Origin: Calothrix sp. 336/3
GTDB lineage: Bacteria; Cyanobacteriota; Cyanobacteriia; Cyanobacteriales; Nostocaceae
Direction of reading: 5' to 3'
Assembly (NCBI RefSeq): GCF_000734895.2
Contig: NZ_CP011382.1
Location: 2,892,700-2,956,699, forward strand
DNA: 64,000 nucleotides
Translations under genes and position numbers: made by a program
The notes under the pieces: generated by a model
What the model was told of the DNA's origin: nothing
What the model saw: the letters and a program-made list of their open reading frames with translations, nothing else
Database searches by the model: none
In this document: in pieces, positions 56,497 to 64,000 of the stretch
How the letters are laid out: the number at the start of each line of letters is the position of its first letter
How positions within the stretch are numbered: the stretch's first letter is position 1

Positions 56497-56614
56497 GATG
56501 GTGGCAGATGACTGTTGGGTAGTGTGTAATGAAAGCTTTATATTAGATACACCGTAGATTTTCTTTTTGACCTTGTGTTACCCCAAATGGACAGTTTCAC
56601 CTCTGTCCGTTAAT

Positions 56615-57088
56615 TTATCCGTGTCGCCGATTGACAAACCAATCTTGCAACTGTCGCCGACAATGAGATTCCAGAATGCCACCAATCACACACAAACGGT
56701 GATTAGATGCCGCACTATCAGGAATATTTGCCACAGTACGAATAGCCCCAGTTTTTGGGTCATCCACACCATAGACTAGTTGCCCTACACGAGCTTGGAT
56801 GATTGCACCTGCACACATCGGGCAGGGTTCTAGGGTGACATAGAGAATACAATGACTCAAGCGCCAAGTTTGTAACTTGTTTGCCGCAGCTCGCACAGCC
56901 ACAATTTCTGCGTGTGCGGTGGGGTCTTGGTCACGTTCTTTCCTGTTTTCACCTTCTGCAACCAGATTTCCAAATGAATCAATAATAACAGCACCTACAG
57001 GCACTTCACCGACATTTCCAGCATTTTTTGCCAATTCTAGGGCATGATACATCCACTTTTGATGTATAAGATATTCCGAGTGTTCCAT
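56615..57088 (-). CDS. tadA: tRNA-specific adenosine deaminase
   Basis: Deaminates A34 of tRNA-Arg(ACG) to inosine at the wobble position. Zinc motif His59-x-Glu61 (HAEIVAVR) and PCPMC (Cys89, Cys92) are complete, with FGNLVAEGENRKE near the start and VYGVDDPKTGAI later. 157 residues, the usual bacterial size. Free-standing gene; the ORF is intact. Confidence 0.96.
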   Translation of the reverse strand: MEHSEYLIHQKWMYHALELAKNAGNVGEVPVGAVIIDSFGNLVAEGENRKERDQDPTAHAEIVAVRAAANKLQTWRLSHCILYVTLEPCPMCAGAIIQARVGQLVYGVDDPKTGAIRTVANIPDSAASNHRLCVIGGILESHCRRQLQDWFVNRRHG

Positions 57089-57259
57089 TCATATATACCA
57101 ATACATGACAAAAGAGACTTAAAAGAAATCAAGTCTCGTAATTCTCTTTCGTCAAGAAAATTTGAAATATTTTAGTATTTGTCTGTGAATTCCTTGATGT
57201 ATTCCATACAGAAGACATCCGATGACGTGAGAAACGCAGAAACCTGTAAGCCGAGATAG

Positions 57260-57571
57260 TTAGGCAACTTGAGTCAATAAGGAATCCAACTTACCTTGTG
57301 TATCTAATGCATATAAGTCATCGCAGCCACCGATATGATGGTCGTTGATGAAAATTTGTGGTACCGAACGTCGATTGTGGGCACGTTCTGCCATGGCTGC
57401 TCTAGCAACTTCATCACCGTCTATTTTGTATTCGATGAATTTGACACCTTTCCACCACAAAAGCATTTTGGCGCGAATGCAATAGGGACAGGTTTGCCAG
57501 GTATAAATTTCGACGTTGGCTTTGATACGTTCTGGGTGGCGGTTTAAAAGGGAATTGAAAATATTTAACAT
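57260..57571 (-). CDS. grxC: Glutaredoxin 3
   Basis: Dithiol glutaredoxin of 103 residues with active site CPYC (28-31), the TVP-equivalent RSVPQIFIN cis-Pro region and the GGCDDLYAL glutathione-binding end. It reduces disulfides and glutathione adducts. It lies 20 bases past the start-proximal end of the Rieske oxygenase gene on the same strand, so the two may be cotranscribed. Confidence 0.95.
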   Translation of the reverse strand: MLNIFNSLLNRHPERIKANVEIYTWQTCPYCIRAKMLLWWKGVKFIEYKIDGDEVARAAMAERAHNRRSVPQIFINDHHIGGCDDLYALDTQGKLDSLLTQVA

Positions 57572-57590
57572 ATATGACTGGTGGGTGAAA

Positions 57591-58919
57591 TTATCTTGCC
57601 GAATGTATGTAGTCTACAAAATAAAATTTAGGAGTGAGCCAGAATTTTAACCATGTATAAGTTCCTAGGGCAACAAGAGCGATCGCCATCAAAGGTAAAC
57701 CCCAATTTAAACGTAAACTATCGGGTAAAATAGCAACACCAGCCACGGTCAGAATGAAGTATGTCAGCAAGACGATTTGTAAACGCTGCACCGCCTGTAA
57801 TGCTCCTCGGCAACTGCTGCAATGCTGGGTATGCTGGGTATAACGGTCAAGTAATTCCCGTCGATTCTCGTTGATTTTCAGGGGTGTTGCCGCATCAATT
57901 CCCACTGCTTCCCAGGGAAGTTTGCCATCACAATACCTATCGAACCACTTACGAAATTCTATAACTAGGCGATCGGCGCTAGTTGGTAGTTTATAAGCCG
58001 TTTTCCAACTTGATTCTGTTGCTTGCTTCTGGAGGAAATACTCTTGCTGGTGCAACAAAACCATATCCCCATCTAGAACCAGATTGCGATTGAACAGGTG
58101 ATCCCACCATCGGGGGGTGAAGCGGTAGAGGTTATGACCGAAATTTTGGGGAAATTGGGCGACAATTCGAGATTTACCAGGAGCTACGGGCAGGCAATAA
58201 ACTGCTAATCCGCTTATCTTACCCGTATCCCCAATAGTTATGGCATATTCCAAGCGACAGGGCGGCTCAAAGGTGATAGTGGTTTGGAGATATCGAGAAA
58301 TAGTTCCTTGAATCAAGTTTGCTGTGGATTTAGAGACTTGTATCGGTAGAGGTTTAGCTTGTCGGCGATCGCCCTGGATTCCGTGGTGAGCAAAGGGTAC
58401 ATGACTCGGATCAATGACATTTTCTATCAAGGTTTGCCAGTCATAGGCTAAATCCCGCACCAGAGATTTCCGCATAAAACCATGACTTTCATCCAGAGGA
58501 GATAAAGGTAAAGGTGTGGCTGCTGCCAGTTCTGGTGAATTCAGATCTAACCACACCCACAGCAACTCCTGTTCTTGACGTGTAGGAAACCCTTGGACAC
58601 AAAAATTCTCCTGGTTTTTACTCAGGATTTCGGGGTTGTCTGCTTGGGGAATTTGAGTACATATACCTTGGTCATCAAATTGCCAACCATGGTAGCTACA
58701 CATTAAATTCCCTGTCTCCTCGTCAATGCGCCCTTCCGTCAAAGGTGCAAGACGGTGGGGGCACTTATCTAAAAAAACACTAAATTTTTCGGAATGTTTG
58801 GGTTTCCAGATTACCAGACGCATACCCAATACCATCGCCGGTGTTGGTTTTTTGACATCCAGGTCAATCAAGGGAATTATGGGATACCAGTGTTGAAAAA
58901 AGTTAAATTCCGAAGACAT
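57591..58919 (-). CDS. Rieske oxygenase of the pheophorbide a oxygenase / Tic55 type
   Basis: Rieske centre CPH-x18-CSYH (Cys53, His55, Cys74, His77) is followed by the mononuclear iron motif DPSHVPFAHHG (about 167-177). The C-terminal part has a CSSC pair (near 369) and two membrane helices, as in chloroplast PaO, Tic55 and Ptc52. 442 residues. Bacterial members may oxygenate chlorophyll breakdown products or another tetrapyrrole; the substrate is not established. The linked grxC could keep the CxxC reduced, an inference from gene order. Confidence 0.88.
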   Translation of the reverse strand: MSSEFNFFQHWYPIIPLIDLDVKKPTPAMVLGMRLVIWKPKHSEKFSVFLDKCPHRLAPLTEGRIDEETGNLMCSYHGWQFDDQGICTQIPQADNPEILSKNQENFCVQGFPTRQEQELLWVWLDLNSPELAAATPLPLSPLDESHGFMRKSLVRDLAYDWQTLIENVIDPSHVPFAHHGIQGDRRQAKPLPIQVSKSTANLIQGTISRYLQTTITFEPPCRLEYAITIGDTGKISGLAVYCLPVAPGKSRIVAQFPQNFGHNLYRFTPRWWDHLFNRNLVLDGDMVLLHQQEYFLQKQATESSWKTAYKLPTSADRLVIEFRKWFDRYCDGKLPWEAVGIDAATPLKINENRRELLDRYTQHTQHCSSCRGALQAVQRLQIVLLTYFILTVAGVAILPDSLRLNWGLPLMAIALVALGTYTWLKFWLTPKFYFVDYIHSAR

Positions 58920-59323
58920 TAAACTTAAATCCTTATTTTTTGATGGTGATAGCTAGAATTTATCTAAATATAAATAGGACTTATGCAAAATTCGCAAGAA
59001 AACAAGGAATTGTACCATTTCTCTCAATTTCGACTACCTGCGGTCTATGTGTAGCTTGATTTTGGGAAATTAGTATTACTTCCTTGCCTCTGCCTAAGCC
59101 CTAATAAATAACTACGTTACAAAAAAAGAAATATGTTGGGTTATGGGGAATCGAGAATGGGTCATAGGACTTACCCTACCCCCGGAAAATACCTTTAGCA
59201 GCAAAACTTAACACATATGGAAGCACATACTATTTTCCACAGGTATCCGCCCTTTGGTAGACTGTAAAACTGAAATCGCTGTGCGGAAAGCCGCAAAATC
59301 AAGCAATTGAGAGGGCAGACTCT
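58920..59323. other. Intergenic region upstream of glpX
   Basis: About 400 bases between divergent genes, expected to carry promoters for the Rieske gene and for glpX. No ORF, repeat or NtcA site was seen. Confidence 0.4.
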
Positions 59324-60364
59324 GTGGAAAATACTCTTGGGTTAGAGATTATTGAGGTCGTTGAGCAAGCCGCGATCGCCTCTGCGAAATGGATGGGCAA
59401 AGGTGAAAAGAATACAGCTGACGAAGTAGCTGTAGAAGCGATGCGCGAACGCATGAATAAAATCTATATGCGTGGTCGTATTGTGATTGGTGAAGGTGAG
59501 CGTGATGATGCTCCCATGCTCTACATCGGTGAAGAAGTTGGTATCTGTAGTCGTCCAGATGCTAAAGATTTCTGTAACCCCGATGAACTGATCGAAATTG
59601 ACATCGCTGTTGACCCTTGTGAAGGTACTAACCTGGTAGCATACGGACAACCTGGTTCCATGGCTGTATTAGCCATTTCGGAAAAAGGCGGTTTATTTGC
59701 AGCTCCTGACTTCTACATGAAGAAATTAGCAGCTCCCCCAGCAGCTAAAGGCAAAGTCGATATCAACAAATCGGCAACAGAAAACCTAAAGATTCTCTCT
59801 GAGTGTCTAGGTAGAAGTATTGACGAATTAGTTGTGGTAGTAATGAAACGTGAACGCCACAATGACTTGATTAAGGAAATTAGAGAAGCAGGTGCGAGAG
59901 TCCAACTGATTTCTGATGGTGACGTAGGTGCGGCATTATCCTGTGGTTTTGCTGGTACTAATATTCACTGTTTGATGGGAATTGGTGCTGCTCCTGAAGG
60001 TGTAATTTCTGCTGCGGCAATGCGGGCTTTGGGTGGTCACTTCCAAGGGCAATTGATTTACGATCCGGCGATCGTTAAAACCGGCTTGATTGGCGAAAGC
60101 AAGGAAGCAAACCTAGAGCGTCTCAGTTCTATGGGTATTAACGACCCAGATAAGGTCTACGATGCTCATGAATTAGCATCCGGTGAAACTGTCCTCTTTG
60201 CAGCTTGCGGTATCACCACGGGCAATTTGATGCAAGGTGTGCGCTTCTTCAGTGGTGGAGCAAGAACTCAAAGCTTGGTAATTTCCAACCAGTCAAAAAC
60301 TGCACGCTTTGTGGATACTATCCATATGCTTGATGACCAACCCAAGACTATACAACTGCACTAG
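59324..60364 (+). CDS. glpX: Class II fructose-1,6- / sedoheptulose-1,7-bisphosphatase
   Basis: Calvin-cycle bisphosphatase; in cyanobacteria the GlpX-type enzyme acts on both FBP and SBP. GTG start. Metal and substrate motifs are [18 protein letters not shown], the DPCEGTNL block, and [15 protein letters not shown]-terminal [12 protein letters not shown]. The 346 residues are typical. It is a single gene on the plus strand. Confidence 0.96.
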   Translation: MENTLGLEIIEVVEQAAIASAKWMGKGEKNTADEVAVEAMRERMNKIYMRGRIVIGEGERDDAPMLYIGEEVGICSRPDAKDFCNPDELIEIDIAVDPCEGTNLVAYGQPGSMAVLAISEKGGLFAAPDFYMKKLAAPPAAKGKVDINKSATENLKILSECLGRSIDELVVVVMKRERHNDLIKEIREAGARVQLISDGDVGAALSCGFAGTNIHCLMGIGAAPEGVISAAAMRALGGHFQGQLIYDPAIVKTGLIGESKEANLERLSSMGINDPDKVYDAHELASGETVLFAACGITTGNLMQGVRFFSGGARTQSLVISNQSKTARFVDTIHMLDDQPKTIQLH

Positions 60365-60809
60365 TAAGTTCTCGTCACAAATTTTGATGGGTTAGGAGAT
60401 TGACGACTTAGTGATAATTCGGACATCTCACGCTTTCTAATCCTTCAAAAAAATAGATTCACTAGTCACTAAATAGTTATGGGGGAATGGGGTACAAAAA
60501 ATAGAGAAAAAGCAAAGGATAATCATTAAACTGGCATTTTGCGGAATTCCAAATAGAGCCGATGGCATCCACAAAAAATTCCCAAAGCTTTGATTGTCCA
60601 AGCAAAAATCTAGGAAATAATTGCTTTTGACGATAATTTTCTGGTAAGTTTTCTATTCTCCATTCCTCCATTTCCACCAGAGGATTAACGCAAAAACCTC
60701 ACAATCAGTAGGCGTAATTAATTACAACTACGAAATCAACTCGTTTTCGAGGATAACGTCTGTCTTGTCGCAAATTCCCCATTAACAATTAACAATTACT
60801 ATTTAGCAG
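60365..60809. other. Intergenic region between glpX and hemA
   Basis: About 445 bases. A 66-codon minus-strand frame (60477-60677) has no ribosome site and a mixed hydrophobic end; it is not called. Short direct repeats ATTAACA at 60781-60800 precede hemA. Otherwise nothing distinct. Confidence 0.4.
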
Positions 60810-62093
60810 ATGAATATAGTAGTAGTCGGACTAAGTCATAAGACTGCCTCTGTTGAAGTCCGGGAAAAATTGAGTATTCCAGAACCTCAAGTCGAAGGTG
60901 CGATCGCGCAAATTCTCGCCTATCCCCACATCGAAGAAGTAGCGATTCTCAGCACCTGCAACCGCCTGGAAATTTATCTGGTGACATCGGAGACTGAACA
61001 GGGTGTGCGGGAAGTCACTCAGTTTCTGTCCGAACACAGTAAATTGTCCATGGCTCCTCTGCGACAACATTTGTTTGTTTTATTACATGAAGATGCGGTC
61101 ATGCACTTGATGCGTGTGGCAGCTGGTTTAGATAGCCTGGTTCTGGGAGAAGGACAAATTCTTGCCCAGGTGAAAAATACTCATAAACTGGGACAACAGT
61201 TTAACGGTATAAAAACAATCTTAAATCGTTTATTCAAACAAGCAATTACCGCCGGAAAGCGAGTCCGCACGGAAACCAGTATCGGAACTGGGGCAGTTTC
61301 TATCAGTTCGGCGGCGGTGGAATTGGCACAAATCAAAGCGGAAAATCTGACTGCTTGTCGAGTGGCGATTCTCGGTGCTGGTAAGATGTCTCGCCTGCTT
61401 GTGCAGCATTTAATTGCCAAAGGTGCTACGGAAATTTGTATTTTAAATCGCTCCCTAGGGCGGGCGCAGGAATTGGCGCAAATGTTTTCTGATGTGCCGA
61501 TTCGTACCCATTTGCTGTCGGAGATGATGACAGTAATTTCCGAGAGTGATATTGTATTTACTAGTACTTCGGCAACAGACCCAATTTTAGACCGTGCCAA
61601 GCTGGAAGTTGTTTTAGAACCCAGCCGGAATTTAATGTTATTTGATATTTCTGTGCCGAGAAATGTCCACTCAGACGTAAATGACTTGGCGAATGTGCAA
61701 GCTTTCAATGTGGATGATTTAAAAGCGGTAGTGGCACAAAACCAAGAAAGTCGCCGGAAAATGGCACTGGAAGCAGAAGGTTTATTAGAAGAAGAAGTGA
61801 CTGCTTTTGATGTTTGGTGGCGATCGCTAGAAACTGTTTCGACAATTAGTTGTCTACGAAACAAAATTGAAACGATTAGGGAACAGGAATTAGAAAAAGC
61901 CTTGTCTCGATTGGGTTCGGAGTATGGTGATAAGCATCAAGAAGTAATTGAAGCCTTGACAAGGGGTATTGTTAACAAAATTTTACACGACCCCATGGTA
62001 CAGTTACGAGCACAACAAGATGTGGAAGCTAGACGCAAATGTATGCAAGCTTTGCAAATGTTATTTAACTTGGACGTAGAAGTAGTTAACTAG
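60810..62093 (+). CDS. hemA: Glutamyl-tRNA reductase
   Basis: First committed step of 5-carbon tetrapyrrole synthesis, making glutamate-1-semialdehyde. Catalytic Cys50 is in [10 protein letters not shown], with [16 protein letters not shown] at the start, [11 protein letters not shown], the NADPH domain [13 protein letters not shown] and the dimerisation helix at the end. The 427 residues are full length. It supplies both heme for the oxidase and chlorophyll. Single gene, plus strand. Confidence 0.98.
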   Translation: MNIVVVGLSHKTASVEVREKLSIPEPQVEGAIAQILAYPHIEEVAILSTCNRLEIYLVTSETEQGVREVTQFLSEHSKLSMAPLRQHLFVLLHEDAVMHLMRVAAGLDSLVLGEGQILAQVKNTHKLGQQFNGIKTILNRLFKQAITAGKRVRTETSIGTGAVSISSAAVELAQIKAENLTACRVAILGAGKMSRLLVQHLIAKGATEICILNRSLGRAQELAQMFSDVPIRTHLLSEMMTVISESDIVFTSTSATDPILDRAKLEVVLEPSRNLMLFDISVPRNVHSDVNDLANVQAFNVDDLKAVVAQNQESRRKMALEAEGLLEEEVTAFDVWWRSLETVSTISCLRNKIETIREQELEKALSRLGSEYGDKHQEVIEALTRGIVNKILHDPMVQLRAQQDVEARRKCMQALQMLFNLDVEVVN

Positions 62094-62097
62094 TATG

Positions 62098-62128
62098 TGA
62101 AGGCAGTAGTGAGTAGGCAGTAGGCAGT
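62098..62128. repeat. Heptamer tandem repeat (AGTAGGC-like)
   Basis: Interrupted AGGCAGT units (62101-62107, 62115-62121, 62122-62128) in the hemA-UPF0182 gap, of the same short tandem type as the others. Confidence 0.55.
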
Positions 62129-62298
62129 GGGAAAAAATCTATGATTAATGGGTTTTTCCGGACTTAATAATGGTCTGCTTATTTCCGCCGTGCTGTACTA
62201 GTATTCCATAAAATGAATATTTGAGGAGCTTCGAGATACCCGATTTTTTCAGGAAGTCGAGTATCTGAACCCTCTATACCCTCTTTACCCTATGCAAA

Positions 62299-64000
62299 AT
62301 GTTGTCACAGCGTTTCTGGTATCAAGGAACTCGGTTGATATTGCTACTGTTGGGTGTGTGGTTGCTATTTGATTTAGTCGCACATCTAACAGCAGAGGTT
62401 TTGTGGTTTCAGGAGGTTGGTTATCTTTGGGAATATGTTTGGCGTTTAGGTACTCAATTGGGAATTTGGGCGATCGCCACGGGGTTTTCCCTATTTGTTT
62501 TACTCAGTAATTTAATTATCGCCTCCCACTTTTCATCTCCCCAGTTACTGGCAAATTGCAAAAAACCAGCACAAATCCTCTATTCGCCTTCCTTTCCTCC
62601 CCTATCCTCTCCCAAACAAACTCATGGGTTATCTATCTCCCTATTACTGCCGACAATATTAGGATTAACAAGTTTTGTTGCCCTGATAGTTAGTTACTAT
62701 ACCCATAAAGTTGGTAAATTATGGTTTCCCCAATTATCCTTACCTCAGCAAGTGTGGCAGTTTCCACCCTGGTTAAAATTCTTGCTGCAAAATTGGCAAT
62801 GGGAACAAATTAATATTCCCTTGATTCCCTTGGGGGTATTTCTTGTACTCGTCACCTTTATCTTGATTAACTATCAGTTGTGGTTGCGAGCGATCGCCAT
62901 CATAACTAGTATTATCTTGGGGACAATATTATCTCCAGAGTGGGTGAAAGTCTTACAGTACTTCCACCGCACCCCCTTTGCGCGACAAGATCCCTTATTT
63001 CACCATGACATCAGCTTTTATATTTTTTGCCTCCCCGTGTGGCAATTCCTCTGCGAATATTTTCTCAGTTTATCTTTACTAACTTTTGCCACAGTTACTT
63101 TAATTTACCTGCGTTCGGGTAACAGCTTGAGTGAAGGGATATTTCCTGGATTCTCCCTCAGACAGCGAATGCATTTAAACTTGGTATCCAGTTTTCTGAT
63201 GTTTGCCGTTGCTGGGTACTACTGGTTACTACGCTATCAACTTCTATACTCTACCAATAGCGTCAATTATGGTGCTAATTATACCGCCGTTCATACACAG
63301 CTACCAATCTACACAGGTTTAAGTCTGTTAGCAGTGGCGATCGCCATTTATCTTCTAGCTCGTATTTATATTCTCTTCCGCAAAACCAGAAAATTTATTG
63401 ACTCCTTTCCCGTCATTCCCTACCCTCGGCAATTATTTTACACCCTGGGTATCTACTTACTGTTTACCATCGTTGTTAATACCATCTTACCCATCGCTGT
63501 TAATCGCCTCATCGTTCAACCCAACGAATTGACTCGCGAGCGTCCCTACATCGAACGTACCATCAAATTAACCAGGGAAGCTTTTAATTTACACACCATT
63601 GAAGTAGAAAAATTTATTCCCCAAGGTAAATTAACCCTCCAAGATATCCAGAAAAACGATTTAACAATTCGCAATATTCGCCTCTGGGATACCTATCCCC
63701 TGCTGCAAAGTAATCGACAACTGCAACAGATTCGCCCCTATTATCGCTTTCCTGATGCAGATATTGACCGTTATAACCTGAAACGGGAAGCCACAACACC
63801 AATCGCAGAAAAGCAACAAACCATCATTGCTGCACGGGAACTCGATAGCAGTAATTTGCCCCCACAAGCACAAACCTGGGTAAACCAACATTTAATTTAT
63901 ACCCATGGTTATGGTTTTACCCTCAGCCCTGTCAATACCGTTGCCCCTGGTGGATTACCCGATTATTACATCAAAGATATTGGTGAGGGTACTTTACAAA
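62299..64000 (+). CDS. UPF0182 family membrane protein (right-truncated)
   Basis: The frame is open from ATG 62299 to the right edge (567 codons), so it has no stop in this window. At least seven membrane helices lie in the first ~400 residues, with the family motif DPLFHHDISFYIFCLPVW and later TRERPYIERTIKLTREAFN. UPF0182 proteins are about 900-1000 residues, with a large periplasmic part after the helices; roughly the first 60% is present. Function is unknown in the family. Confidence 0.9.
   Translation, partial: MLSQRFWYQGTRLILLLLGVWLLFDLVAHLTAEVLWFQEVGYLWEYVWRLGTQLGIWAIATGFSLFVLLSNLIIASHFSSPQLLANCKKPAQILYSPSFPPLSSPKQTHGLSISLLLPTILGLTSFVALIVSYYTHKVGKLWFPQLSLPQQVWQFPPWLKFLLQNWQWEQINIPLIPLGVFLVLVTFILINYQLWLRAIAIITSIILGTILSPEWVKVLQYFHRTPFARQDPLFHHDISFYIFCLPVWQFLCEYFLSLSLLTFATVTLIYLRSGNSLSEGIFPGFSLRQRMHLNLVSSFLMFAVAGYYWLLRYQLLYSTNSVNYGANYTAVHTQLPIYTGLSLLAVAIAIYLLARIYILFRKTRKFIDSFPVIPYPRQLFYTLGIYLLFTIVVNTILPIAVNRLIVQPNELTRERPYIERTIKLTREAFNLHTIEVEKFIPQGKLTLQDIQKNDLTIRNIRLWDTYPLLQSNRQLQQIRPYYRFPDADIDRYNLKREATTPIAEKQQTIIAARELDSSNLPPQAQTWVNQHLIYTHGYGFTLSPVNTVAPGGLPDYYIKDIGEGTLQ

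Noticed and set aside
60477-60677. 66-codon minus-strand frame between glpX and hemA
   Set aside because: No ribosome site, no conserved-looking pattern, and a hydrophobic low-information end.
61181-61864. 227-codon antisense frame within hemA
   Set aside because: It is wholly antisense to a well-supported gene and shows no recognisable domain.

Overview
The window looks like chromosomal DNA of a filamentous, Nostocales-type cyanobacterium. The basis is dense HIP1 palindromes (GCGATCGC), heptanucleotide tandem repeats between genes, and typically cyanobacterial genes: crtD, a PrcA-like protease, an NrrA-like regulator with an NtcA-type promoter, DUF1825, DUF3143, class II FBPase/SBPase, glutamyl-tRNA reductase and a DnaK3-type chaperone. 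Species cannot be fixed from the sequence alone. There are no rRNA genes, intact transposases, CRISPR arrays or phage genes. Most of the window is core metabolism and housekeeping.

Layout. 1-2.5 kb: the tail of a TonB-like gene, tRNA-Gly(TCC) and dxs. 2.7-8.9 kb: respiratory cytochrome c oxidase (ctaC-ctaD-ctaE, minus strand) divergent from heme A biosynthesis (ctaA, ctaB, plus strand). 9-21 kb: pyrF, tyrS, a class A penicillin-binding protein, an M16 protease, a fructosamine-kinase-like gene, DUF1825, TM2 and HhH proteins, signal peptidase I and ClpC. 21.6-25.5 kb: rimI divergent from a lysA-cdaA-uppS run linking cell-wall precursors with c-di-AMP. 25.6-30.3 kb: a minus-strand chaperone group (DUF3143, a membrane J-protein, DnaJ, DnaK3 with a long repetitive tail). 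30.7-35.5 kb: a bestrophin-like channel and a fused 5-oxoprolinase/hydantoinase.

35.6-39.3 kb is the most accessory-looking part. It holds a Uma2-family gene, a DUF433/DUF5615 toxin-antitoxin-like pair lying between two 94%-identical copies of the Uma2 gene start, a degraded KGG stress mini-gene, an unknown small acidic protein and a stress-type SDR. 39.6-49.9 kb: nagZ, a GH3-type adenylase, GNAT, an AmpG-like permease, mtnA, crtD and a membrane-protein/ABC-ATPase pair. 50-64 kb: nrrA-like regulator, monothiol glutaredoxin and BolA, a PrcA-like protease, an acyltransferase, tadA, grxC, a PaO-like Rieske oxygenase, glpX, hemA and a UPF0182 gene running off the right edge.

The main oddities are small. 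A 35-bp repeat has inserted in frame into the oxoprolinase gene. Tandem heptamers supply or abut stop codons. An orphan structured element resembles the right end of an IS200/IS605 element. There is a well-formed NtcA promoter. I did not find a convincing new multi-gene defence or mobile system.
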